Positions 1-8,885 of a DNA stretch of 14,397 nucleotides are shown here, in pieces. Origin of the DNA: Euperipatoides rowelli (lineage: Eukaryota > Onychophora > Udeonychophora > Euonychophora > Peripatopsidae); NCBI GenBank assembly GCA_003024985.2, contig PXIH01S0013044.1; one strand, written 5' to 3'. Positions within the stretch are counted from its first letter, which is position 1; every line of letters starts with the position of its first letter. The translations under genes were made by a program, and so were the position numbers. A model generated the notes under the pieces. That model had not been told where the DNA came from, did not search any database, and was given only the letters and a program-made list of their open reading frames with translations.

Positions 1-549
1 TGTATACAGTGGACAATGTTGTTTTAAGGGGGAGGAGCTAAAGACAATTATTTTAAAAATTGAATTGTAAATAACTATTTTTTATTTTATTTTTCTAGTG
101 GATATTTTTTTGTAGCAAAATTTTTTAAAAATAATAAATAAATAAAAATTCAGAAAGTAGGCAATAACCAGGATTAAAACACCCTATTAACATTTAGTGC
201 CTTGAATAATAATTAAAACGAAGATTAAAATGTTTAAGATCATTTGAAAACTAGAAAATCTAATCGGTGTTAAAGCTCTATAACAGTAAACGGTGCTTTT
301 AAAAAAAATTAAATACAAAAAGAAAGTTTAAACGATTTGAAGTTTAGAAAAGTTTGTAATACTGTCATTAAAATTTCATCAATTTGAAAATTTACACAAA
401 TGTTACCATCATAACTGATATTTACTTTGTAACAATTCATATTTAACAGAATTTATATTTATTTTTTAGCTACATCTAGAAAACAAATCATTAAGATTGC
501 AATCGAAAAAGAATCATTGCTTATATTTTGTAAAATTTGAATTTTATCT
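1..549. other. AT-rich non-coding sequence
   Basis: No gene, RNA gene or clear repeat is seen here. The stretch is dominated by A and T runs and short A/T-only words, and all six frames are broken by frequent stops. It may be internal sequence of the hAT-like element whose possible end lies at about 621, but no matching opposite terminus is visible, so this is not claimed. Confidence 0.5.
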
Positions 550-554
550 TAATG

Positions 555-621
555 AGTAGGGGGGGGCGCAAAAAAGTCTCATTTATGGGGTCCGCCATGT
601 AGTAAAGGTTAAGAGCCGCTG
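555..621 (-). mobile_element. Possible hAT (MER5/Charlie-like) transposon end
   Basis: Read on the minus strand from 621, the sequence begins CAGCGGCTCTTAACCTTT. It continues into a GC-richer stretch containing GCGGACCCC and a C8 run. This resembles the general pattern of hAT MER5/Charlie termini (CAGTGGTTCTCAACC type, recalled family knowledge). The local GC content contrasts sharply with the flanks. The adjoining 8 bases, ATATATGG (622-629), would be one target-site duplication copy, but no partner copy or second terminus is seen in the window. The element is therefore a solo end, a truncated copy, or one that extends beyond position 1. Confidence 0.4.
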
Positions 622-629
622 ATATATGG

Positions 630-1070
630 TACATTTTAGAAAAATCAATAATTAAAATAATACTGCTAATTAATAATAAACATAAATATGTTTGTTTTTA
701 TACTAATTAAGGATTCCTTTTTTATTAAATAGTTATATAATAAGTATTTATATAATTATTTGCTGTTCTGTTTTTAATAAATAGTAATTAATTGCATAAT
801 AGTGGTGATACATTATTAACTTTAAATGCATCAGGGAAAAAATACATGAGCATTTAAAATTAAAAATGGCTGCTTAAATGTTTTCTTGTGAAATTTAGTT
901 AGAAAGTGGTAAATTATTTTTTTTTGTTATAAATTAATCATTTTCTTGGCCAAAATAATTCCAGCAATGATAAATAATTATTAAAAGAAATTTCCTATTA
1001 CATTTGAGTTTGTTTATAATTCAAATTATGAACGAGAAGAAATTTCATGTTTTCTTTTGTAGGGCATCAA
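630..1070. other. AT-rich non-coding sequence
   Basis: Nothing recognisable is seen. There are many A/T homopolymers and stop codons in all frames, with no tandem repeat or long inverted repeat. Confidence 0.5.
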
Positions 1071-1074
1071 ACAT

Positions 1075-1117
1075 TTTCTAAAAATAGATCCTAGATGGCG
1101 CTGTTACTAACTTTGGA
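1075..1117 (+). repeat. 43-bp direct repeat, copy 1
   Basis: This copy runs from TTTCTAAAAATAG through CTAGATGGCGCTGTTACT to TTTGGA. It matches the segment at 1225-1267 at 37 of 43 positions without gaps, and the two starts are exactly 150 bp apart. The core AGATGGC recurs elsewhere in the window. Confidence 0.75.
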
Positions 1118-1224
1118 ACACAGCTTCGAATAAGCCCATTACACGGGCATCACTCACTCTCTCTCAATAAGAGTTATGATATTTAATCCTTAGTTCCCAA
1201 GACAATAAGCCTGTTACATTAAAG

Positions 1225-1267
1225 TTTCTAAAAATAGCTCATAGATGGCACTGTTACTGGCTTCGGA
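1225..1267 (+). repeat. 43-bp direct repeat, copy 2
   Basis: This is the second copy of the unit at 1075-1117, with six substitutions and no indels. The most conserved blocks are TTTCTAAAAATAG, TAGATGGC and CTGTTACT. It may be a diverged tandem duplication of a roughly 150-bp unit, because the sequence between the conserved blocks is not obviously repeated. Confidence 0.75.
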
Positions 1268-1269
1268 AA

Positions 1270-2010
1270 ATACTGGTTTCAGAACACACTCTTTCCAATT
1301 AATATATATGATATAAACATCCATTTGAAATTAACAAGTTGCTTGTTTCTAAGGAGTAATGGAGTGGACCAAGTGTATAATTTCAGACATTTAGCTTATT
1401 TTATTTTAAAAATTACACCCCACCATTAAAGGAATCGACCATGAAATAATGATCTACAAAATTTTTGTTCACCCCTCCCCAATGGAATTTTTAAGAGAGT
1501 AGAACGCGGATGGGTTTTCACTGGCAAAATTAGTTGACACCCCTGGTTTAGTGTTAGCAAGTTGAAATGCATTCACAGTACCATAATGAACAAATGAAAT
1601 TACTTTCCATATTGACACAAAACCAAATACAATGTAATGAACATTCAGTTTAATAATCCAGTACAAAGCCACATCATTGTATGGCAAACTTTATGAAAAG
1701 AGTGTGGGGTTTCAAGGATGAATCAGACTGAAAGAGGTGGTATTTAGCGAGTGAATTTAATAACTTTCATAATATTAAAATCAAATGTCTGTACGATTAC
1801 TAGTTCTGATGCTGCTGAAAACTTCTCAGGAATTTAAAAAAATAACCGAAGAAGTAGATACTCTACAATCAAATCATTAGCGTAGATAAGGCCAAACTTT
1901 TTTGGGAAGCATAATGTCTAGCAAACCTTACATTTCCAAGAACATAAAACAGTTCAGGCCTTAAAACAGCCAAAGACCACATAGGCTACCATTGCTGCTT
2001 AGGGAAAACT
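1270..2010. other. Non-coding sequence with one possible transposon end
   Basis: No gene is supported. GC content is modestly higher at 1440-1740. On the minus strand, reading down from 1545, the sequence starts CAGGGGTGTCAAC, which resembles a common hAT terminus type (CAGGGGTGTCAAACTC, recalled family knowledge). The opposite terminus and a target duplication were not found. A 72-codon minus-strand reading frame across this area shows no recognisable domain. Confidence 0.35.
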
Positions 2011-2014
2011 TATT

Positions 2015-2530
2015 ATGTCCTTTTATTTTTATACAGCCTACATGTTGTTTGCTTTGATTTTATAATCTGTATGCATCTATGCAATATCATTTATCCCAAA
2101 ATTATAATAAAAGATATAATTATAAATGGGAAAAGCATTTTAATTAAATGTTGATAATAATTCATAACAGGAAAAAAAAAAAAGATTTTAATCATAAGAA
2201 AGATAAATTCACGATTCAATAATTCTTGTCATTGTTGTTTATTTTTTATTATTAATAATTACCTGATATGTTTGTGATATCATTTTGTACCAAACTGTAA
2301 AAAAAAACAAAAAAAAAACATAAGAATTAAACGAGAATACAAGTGTAAATATATACAGTAATATCAGGCATTAACTATCCAATAATACAGAAAATAAAAT
2401 ACAAGTCGAATCCTCTGAAAGATTCATTTCTTAAAGGATTCTTGTCACTATGGTTTATTTTGTTTTACATCTAATAATTACCTATATGTTTATACCATTT
2501 GAACCCAAATTATAATTAAAGATGTTATAA
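2015..2530 (+). repeat. Three diverged copies of a ~200-bp repeat
   Basis: Three blocks share an ordered set of words. ATATCATTT / ATATCATTTTGTACCAAA / ATACCATTTGAACCCAAA begin at 2084, 2277 and 2492, which are 193 and 215 bp apart. The second and third copies also share an upstream ATTCTTGTCA block (2222 and 2440) and TAATAATTACCT with ATATGTTT. The first and third share an AAATTATAAT(A/T)AAAGAT block. Similarity is roughly 70-80% over the shared blocks by eye. AT-richness inflates such matches, so the exact unit ends are uncertain. Confidence 0.45.
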
Positions 2531-3600
2531 ATGTTATTAATTTGGTCAATGATTTTTTAACACTATATGTACGGTACAGAAAATTTTTTAATTATTATTT
2601 ATAACGAATCATTATTTATTGTATTTTGTATTTATTTATGTTCTTGTTATCCACGTGAAGACCTTCCTAACTTTTGTTCATGTGCTGTTTACTACTCTAA
2701 CACACTGTGTTAAGCAGACTAATCAACTGCTTGCTTGTGGACAATGCATGAAATAGTTAATTGGCTTCATGTGGTGTTCATTAATATTTTAATTATGTAA
2801 AAGGATTTATTTGCATAAGTGTTTTCTTTTGTATATTTAATAACACACAAATATAATTTCTGACTCAATCTTTTCTATTGGCTTCTCGCTAAATACAAGG
2901 TATGTTTTTATGTGGTTAGTTTGGCCAGTGGCCAAACCATGAGTGTGGGTCCACCCTTTATGTTTCCTTCTGGTATCCCTTCATTTATCATATGGAGCTT
3001 ATTTTTATTTATTTACTTTTTTTAACTGTGTCTAACACAATGGCATATTCTGTATAAAGTTTTACAGAATAAACTAATGGATTTTAACTTGCTATATTGC
3101 CTCTTATTTTTTCTTATTATCCCTGGACTTTGATACCTGGTGGCTTGCCTTTATTAGCAGCTGCGTAGACAGCTCTACCTAGGAAGAACATCATAATACA
3201 TAATCATATTCATTTTATGGGATGAAGCTGGAAACGTACTGTAAGTCAAATGTGTAATTGCTTTGCTGTGGCGTAAACGGTTTCCGTTAGTAATATTTCT
3301 AGGAATAGAATCCTGACATTAACCGAGAACTTTGTTGGATTGCATTTTTAATAGTTTTTCTAGACAATTTTAATTAAAGATATCAAGTTTTGAACCTTTT
3401 AATACATTGTGAAATAAATAATCATAGTATTCAATAAATGAGTGCAATAATAAACATAGGTCAAATTGCGGCAAAGGGAAAGACATCATGTCTACGTTTC
3501 TTCTTCATGCCATCAATAATCCAAGTCTTGAATGAACAAGTTTATTTTTTTATGCCGAAACCTATAATTCATTGTATTCTATCTCAAAGTTTAAAAACAA
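2531..3600. other. Non-coding sequence with isolated palindromes
   Basis: No gene is recognised. The stretch holds a short 15-bp palindrome (TAACACACTGTGTTA, 2698-2712), a longer one at 2919-2937, and somewhat GC-richer text at 2640-2760 and 3115-3260. An isolated splice-donor-like AAG|GTATGT lies at 2897-2905, but no open frame of useful length ends there. Confidence 0.45.
2919..2937. repeat. 19-bp perfect palindrome
   Basis: GTTTGGCCAGTGGCCAAAC has perfect 9-bp arms around a single central base. It is much more GC-rich than its surroundings. It could be a protein-binding site or a leftover of a small inverted-repeat element; nothing in the context decides between these. Confidence 0.7.
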
Positions 3601-3609
3601 AACATCAAC

Positions 3610-4572
3610 AACAAAATATTTTTTAAAATATTTATTTTAACATTTCACATTGTATAATACAATGAGAAAAACTTTCAATCACAGATTGGAAAGTAGGGTA
3701 GGACTATTTACATTGGGATAAAATGCCATTGAATACAGAAGCAACTAAAAAACCAAAAAAGGTACAAAAGAGAAAACAATATGTACTGAAAAAAAAATGA
3801 CTGTTCTAAATGATGACTGCTAGCAAGGATGATGAGCAGCGTAGTATTGATATCGGCAAAGACATGTATACTGGACATTGGTACGGACATGTCTAGAGGC
3901 AAACTAGGATTCAAGTCTTTATAATTGCACAATATCAAATGTAGCCGAGGAAAGATATGTTACTTCTTCCTCATAATTGGGACAGCACACAATCTTTTTA
4001 AAAGCAGAAATTCCAATAGCTCGAGGATATTTCAAATCACAGATTCAACAATAATTTATGAAAGAAAGTGTGTTCCCTACAAGATTCTCAATGTATAACA
4101 TTGATTATAAAATAATACAAAATGATCCCAGCTACATTTGAACAACAAACGTTTAACTAAACGCAGCTCTAACACATCAGCTAATCCTGCCAATACAATG
4201 TCCACTGTTTCTAAAGTTTTCAAGAGTAAAAAAAAAATAAGGTCAACTAAAATAGAAAAAAAAAACATGTTTTAGCCCACTAGATATCTTGTAGTTTATG
4301 CTTCATGGATAAAAATATAGACAAAGAAAAAAATGACCTTAAAACAGTAAAAAAAAAAGAAAGATGAATCAAAAAAAAAATGCAATGTCAGATAACAATT
4401 AGTAACTTAAATATCAACATTCTGAAAATAAAACACAAATAGATTTCAGAATTTCAAGCATGGTTATATACATTAAAAATAAAATGAGTTATTAACACCG
4501 GGAAATCTCATTTGAGATTATGACAAAGGTATCTTAGTCCAAGTTACCAGGAACTTCAGGAAGTACCGTAGT
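3610..4572 (-). other. Candidate terminal exon and long 3' UTR
   Basis: On the minus strand this stretch has the look of a last exon. An acceptor-like CAATTAAAG precedes 4572. A short open frame then reads TTVLPEVPGNLD and stops (stop codon 4534-4536). Next come about 900 bp of stop-rich sequence that is clearly less AT-rich than the flanks in its central part (about 3690-4230). At the end is AATAAA (plus-strand 3631-3636), followed downstream by GT-rich text (TTTTGTTGTTGATG), the usual arrangement of a poly(A) signal and downstream element. The acceptor has a poor pyrimidine tract, the coding part is only 12 codons, and no upstream exon was recognised. An alternative is unrelated non-coding sequence with a chance AATAAA. 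Inside it, a minus-strand 63-codon frame (4077-4268) spans another acceptor-like site (ACTTTAG) but shows no recognisable domain. Confidence 0.3.
3631..3636 (-). promoter_or_regulatory. Candidate poly(A) signal (AATAAA, minus strand)
   Basis: TTTATT on the plus strand reads AATAAA on the minus strand. A GT-rich run lies 15-35 bases further along that strand, fitting cleavage at about 3610-3618. In such AT-rich DNA an AATAAA hexamer alone means little; the GT-rich downstream sequence is the supporting point. Confidence 0.3.
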
Positions 4573-4734
4573 CTTTAATTGAAACATTTTTTTTTCAATA
4601 TTGATATTTATTTAACATAAACATCACTTTATAAAATTATATACCTCGTCAATTTAGAAAGCTATTTTGAAGGGTCGTGTACTATATATTAAAATCAATT
4701 TATTTTAATCTTATCCATTATAGTTTTCTATTTG

Positions 4735-4950
4735 AATTGATAATTATATTCATTCACTTGGTTTTAACATCTATTATACTGTATATTGTTATTTTTACTA
4801 TTTATGTTTTTTTAACACATTACTATTTTAATCTATTATATTGTATTTTATTCTAAAATTGTTTTGTTTTAACTTATTGTTCATTGTGCTGTTAATGTGG
4901 GATCTGAAGGAACACCTTTTTTGAAGATCCAGAGGATTAATAAATACTGT
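4735..4950 (+). mobile_element. Possible non-LTR retrotransposon 3' tail
   Basis: A long T-rich tract (about 4740-4885) is followed by a compact GC-richer block with a hairpin: GGATCT (4900-4905) pairs with AGATCC (4925-4930), and inside it AAGG (4907-4910) pairs with CCTT (4915-4918). AATAAA follows at 4939-4944. A T-rich 3' UTR, small hairpin and AATAAA resemble the 3' ends of some CR1/L2-like LINEs in invertebrates. No reverse transcriptase remnant is visible upstream, so this would be a 5'-truncated copy. A chance arrangement is not excluded. Confidence 0.35.
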
Positions 4951-4979
4951 AAATAAGATTGAATATTAAATTAAGTTTT

Positions 4980-6045
4980 GAATAAAATTATTTCTCAAAA
5001 AAATATGATTTGAAGTAACTATACAATTGTTAATATGGATCTGATCAATCTGAAGTTCTAAGTTGCGATATAACTTTAGAAACAAAATTTGCATACATTG
5101 ATAAAATTTCCAGAAGGTGAAATTTACTATTTTTTATATTGTTAAATTTTACTTTAATTAAGAATTATTCTTGCAATTAGCTTGGAAAATGCATTTTGTT
5201 GTGTTTGATCTGTATGCATTCATTTGCTTATGATGTTTATTTATTTCTAGCTTTTAAATTTAAATATTTATTAACCACAAACAATAGAAAGAATATCATC
5301 AGTACTGTACGGTTATGCATGTTAACGGTTGATTGTCATCAGTGAGTGAGAAAATTCAAACTTTGATCCAGTATATTATAAATATCATACTGTACATGTA
5401 TTCTTGAACAGTTAAAATATTAATCTTAGTGAAATATATTTTATGATGATATAGGGGGGAAATGGTTAAACATGAGGACGTTTCCTGAAAATAGGAACTC
5501 TGAATACGATTTATAGCATTAAGATCACTTGCTGCTGGGCATAATGGTTTGTGAAAAAAAAAAAAGAACTACAAGTTATGATTAAGATGGTCAGACTCGG
5601 TAGAATCAATTGCAAAAAAGGCAATAATTGTTAACCCAAATTTTGGCAAATGCTCCAATGTTTAGAATATCTTTCGTTATTGGAAAAGTTGAGTTTAACT
5701 CCCAGATATGACAAGTTTAAATACTGAAACCTGATTTTCAAAAATAAATTATTTACAATTGTATAAAGTAAACTGTTTACAAAAAAAAAAATATTGTCAT
5801 ATTTGCAATTTCATTTATTGACAACCTGGACGATCAACTACCTGAAATGTCATTTTGTTTACAGAAAAACAGGTTTGAGTTAAGTGCAACAATAAAATGA
5901 AGATACGCTTAGAATAGCGTATGCTTCAATCTGAGATTGTAGTTTCTCTCCTTATAAGGGAGTCCAGCCGAAATAAAATTTTAATAATGTTATAGCCTAC
6001 TGCTTAAAAATTTAATGAAAAAAAATCTTCATCAATTAGCCTATA
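4980..6045. other. AT-rich non-coding sequence
   Basis: No gene, tandem array or long inverted repeat is recognised. Slightly GC-richer text at 5450-5640 has only very short frames. A 10-bp palindrome (CCTTATAAGG) lies in the roughly 5950-5960 area and has no evident context. Confidence 0.5.
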
Positions 6046-6049
6046 TTAG

Positions 6050-6203
6050 ATGTATTGACTAAAAATTACAAAATGTACTACTAAAACATTAATAATTACA
6101 TTAAATGTACTGATTAAAAATTTTATATTTCTGTTTGATATACTGATTAAAAATCTGATAATTACACTAAATGTACTTAGTAAAAACTTCCATTATATTA
6201 TCA
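6050..6203 (+). repeat. Degenerate ~33-bp minisatellite
   Basis: Successive units begin ATGTACTGATTAAAAA or close variants (ATGTATTGACTAAAAA, ATGTACTACTAAAACA, ATATACTGATTAAAAA, ATGTACTTAGTAAAAA). The shared TACT words start at 6076, 6108, 6141 and 6174, giving steps of 32, 33 and 33 bp. The first unit, at 6050, is shortened to about 23 bp. Later halves of the units (ATAATTACA(T/C)TAA) are also shared by two of them. The array is old and diverged, and it lies just upstream of the cleaner 29-bp array. Confidence 0.65.
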
Positions 6204-6336
6204 GTTCCCAAATATTGATTTTTAAAAAAAATATTATTAGAAGTATGAGTTTATTAAATGCATCATATCTCAAATATAAAGTATTTAAATTAAACTTCAT
6301 GTCCTTATAAAAATTATTTATGATTTAGGTTACTGT

Positions 6337-6480
6337 AAAATGTGTGTACCATAAATGATGTCACCAAAATGTGTAAACAATAAATGATGTCACCAAAATG
6401 TGTTTACATAAATGATGTCACCAAAATATGTGTACCATAAATGATGTCACCAAAATATGTGCACCATAAATTATGTCATC
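6337..6480 (+). repeat. 29-bp minisatellite, five copies
   Basis: The unit starts AAAATGTGTGTACC and continues ATAAATGATGTCACC. Units occupy 6337-6365, 6366-6394, 6395-6422 (one base shorter), 6423-6451 and 6452-6480. ATAAATGATGTCACC is identical in units 1-4 and changed at two positions in unit 5. Variation is concentrated in the TGTGTACC part (GTAAACA, GTTTAC, GTGCACC), so the ATAAATGATGTCACC half is the better conserved one. TGATGTCA differs by one base from the palindromic CRE/ATF site TGACGTCA. No coding frame crosses the array intact. Confidence 0.95.
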
Positions 6481-6484
6481 AAAA

Positions 6485-7450
6485 CACGCTAAGAATATTT
6501 TCTTAAAAAAAAAAAATAATTACCGTATTTAAACTTATTGTCAATTATTCATTTTTGGTTGGGCTCCCTGTTTAATATTAAGTCTAGCATGAACAGATAA
6601 AACCCCTGGAATTAATATCAGAGCCACTTATGTCTTCAGAGTTCCACATTTAACTTGCAACTGATGTTCATAAAGGTTCATTTATACCTCTACACAATCT
6701 TTGTCCGTTGTGTAGAGGTACTGTATACAGAATTATCGTCTGTAATTATGGATAAAAATCCAACTTTTATGCAGACTTATCCATTTGCTCCATCTTGTTA
6801 GTCATTGTTAGTCATATCTTAGGTTTTCTAAGTAGAGGGCAGAACACTGTTGTTTTTGTCCCAATTTATTTAGTTTGGAAACGTCGTATTTGAAAACGGA
6901 TTTTCATAAAGCAGTAAATAAAGTAAAAATAAAATATTTTACAAGATACTAAACGTTTATTGGAAATCATTTTGATGCTTTTAAACAAAAAAAACCATAA
7001 CAACTGTTGGAAATAATAGGAAGAATATGATTGGCTATTGCATAGAGCAATTTCATTGATTACGGACCCACCCTTGAAGAAAACTATGAACAACTTTATG
7101 CACATATCTACGTTTACGAGATGGATTAAAACAGTTTGGAGACCTGTACCGTAAAAGTATAAATGCGCCTTTATCTAAACATTTGAAATATTAATCTCCT
7201 TAATACATTAAAATCCATTTGTCTTTTATCCAGGAGGATTCAAATTCTATATCAATTTATTTTAATAATTCCATTTGCTAAATCCTCACATTAATTCCTG
7301 GTGTAAATGTTATGTTAATGCTGCCACATTTATTTTTAAAACATAGGATCAACAAACTTTAGAGAAATAAATATAGCCTATTAGAATTATCAATTTAGAC
7401 ACAGATGTGTTGAAACAATTTTTTTTTATTTTTTTTAAAGTAAACTTTAT
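6485..7450. other. Non-coding sequence with one strong hairpin
   Basis: Apart from the hairpin at 6685-6720, nothing is recognised. GTTAGTCAT occurs twice close together (about 6798-6815). A GATTGGCTATTGCAT word near 7030 and a TATAAAT word near 7158 are promoter-like in isolation, but no transcribed product can be identified next to them. Confidence 0.45.
6685..6720. repeat. Hairpin, 13-bp perfect arms, 10-nt loop
   Basis: TACCTCTACACAA (6685-6697) is the exact reverse complement of TTGTGTAGAGGTA (6708-6720), with the 10-base spacer TCTTTGTCCG. Pairing stops at the ends of the arms, so the stem is too short for a typical animal microRNA precursor. It may be the core of a small inverted-repeat element or a cruciform-forming site. 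No T-run follows either arm in a way that suggests a terminator. Confidence 0.85.
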
Positions 7451-7453
7451 TTA

Positions 7454-7473
7454 TTTAGAAACATGTTTCTAAA
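7454..7473. repeat. 20-bp perfect palindrome
   Basis: TTTAGAAACATGTTTCTAAA is perfectly self-complementary with no spacer, and mismatches flank it on both sides. GAAAC repeats just downstream (7476-7480). The spacing of its GAA/TTC words does not match a canonical heat-shock element. It may be a chance product of AT-rich sequence or a dimeric transcription-factor site. Confidence 0.75.
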
Positions 7474-7474
7474 A

Positions 7475-8870
7475 AGAAACAATTTTTTTTACTACGTAAT
7501 TTAAGAAAATACTAACAACATTGCTCGATATTTTTTTTTTTTAATTTTTAGCACCATCCATTTGCGAGAGTTAAATCTTTGACTTATTATGAGTAAAATA
7601 TAGGTCCAACAATTTGTTTTTTAATACCGTACTACACAACTTTTTTTTTAATTAAGTTATGATAAAATTTAATTTTTCTTGTTCTTAAAAAAAAGGCTAC
7701 ATTTATTTTACTTATAATAGATAGGTTGAGTTTCTTAATTAAAATGTCATTTAACAATATGATACAATAATTTTTGTTTCAGTAAATGAAGAACAACAGA
7801 TGTATTTTCAAGTTTCAATTTTCTTTTATCTTTAAATAATTTAGAAATTTTTCCATCTCATTCGACTTAACGTTATGTTCAGTACATCAATGAGGAAAAT
7901 TGCTTTTGTCTTTTGTTTCAGTCGAGCTTAATAGAAACAGGATAATTTTACCTATTACTGCGACGCTACATTTTATTGAGAAATGTTTGAGTAGTATTTA
8001 TATCACGAATACAGTAATATTTGCTAACTCTAAAAGGTAAAAAAAAAGAGTAGCAACAGTAACAATATTATCTGAATGTTATGTGTTTGCATTTCTTTAG
8101 TGATTCCTACATCTAATATTGAATTACACTATAAATCATTTAAAACTTTGATTCTCACAAGAGATAAGGTAAAAAAATCAGAATTATTGTTTCAATTCTG
8201 AGATATAATCATTATTAATAAAACAATATTTTAAATTTTTCTTAGTTTATAATTTCCCAAATCATTTTTAAATTCCATTGCAATTAAGAAGTTTCTAAAT
8301 TACAAATGAAAATAATAAATTACCTCAGTAAATATGCACAATATGTGCTTATGATGGAAGAGGCCATAGTACATTTATTGGACCATAGAGGGTAGGTATT
8401 TCATTTTAATATAAAACATTTTTAAATCAAATTGTGAATCTGGTAGTTTTTCATTTTATTTATAAGAATAAATTAAATTTTAAAGTAATTGCAAAGAATA
8501 CAGCTTAATTGAACTGATCGATTAAATAAGCAAATTTTTTTTTTCCATTTGAGCTTTTAAGTTTTAAAAAAATATATGGAATAAATCACAACCATTTCAA
8601 CAAAGATAAATATTACGCTAACTTAATTAGCACATCATGAATTGCAAATAACTTGAAATAAGTCATATATTTAAATCAATTGCACATTCAATTCAATTTA
8701 TAAATTAAAGATTAAGAATTAAACTAAAAAAAACAAAAACAGCCATAAATGAAATGAATATTTAATGAATAGCAGTTTAAGTAAAGTCGTTTTTTATATT
8801 ATTTAAGGCCAAAAAATTGAAATACAATACTTGAACAATAGAAATGCTTGAAACAACAGGAGTGCCTAGA
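7475..8870. other. Very AT-rich non-coding sequence
   Basis: No gene or mobile element is recognised. An 8-bp-arm hairpin lies at 8178-8201 (TCAGAATT and AATTCTGA, 8-nt loop). Otherwise the stretch is A/T runs with frequent stops in every frame. Confidence 0.5.
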
Positions 8871-8885
8871 TTTCACAAGTTGCAT

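Noticed and set aside
1-40. CAGTGG near the window start as the left end of the element ending at 621
   Set aside because: The following bases do not match the right terminus, and the flanking bases TGTATA do not match ATATATGG.
1469-1687. 72-codon minus-strand open frame
   Set aside because: No recognisable domain, and it overlaps the possible transposon end at 1545. Length is within chance for the locally less AT-rich stretch.
2897-2905. Consensus-like splice donor AAGGTATGT
   Set aside because: The frame before it is only about 20 codons after a stop, and no matching acceptor or conserved exon was found.
3438-3626. 62-codon plus-strand open frame
   Set aside because: Composition reflects AT-rich DNA, no motif is seen, and it ends in a T-run translation.
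3708-4268. Two minus-strand frames of 76 and 63 codons
   Set aside because: Rich in F, L and I from T-rich sequence, with no family resemblance. If transcribed they more likely lie in the 3' UTR-like segment. The ETVDIVLAGLADVLEL stretch was considered as a helical-repeat exon, but nothing else supports it.
4504-4519. AATCTCA-TT-TGAGATT short palindrome
   Set aside because: Only 7-bp arms in AT-rich sequence; comparable structures are expected by chance.
6337-6480. CRISPR-like array
   Set aside because: The units are contiguous with no unique spacers between identical repeats, and the sequence is eukaryotic. It is a minisatellite.
6866-7105. 79-codon minus-strand open frame
   Set aside because: F/K/I-rich translation without a domain, and no promoter or splice context.
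7029-7165. CCAAT-type word plus TATAAAT as a core promoter
   Set aside because: Such words are expected by chance in AT-rich DNA and no downstream transcript or open frame could be identified.
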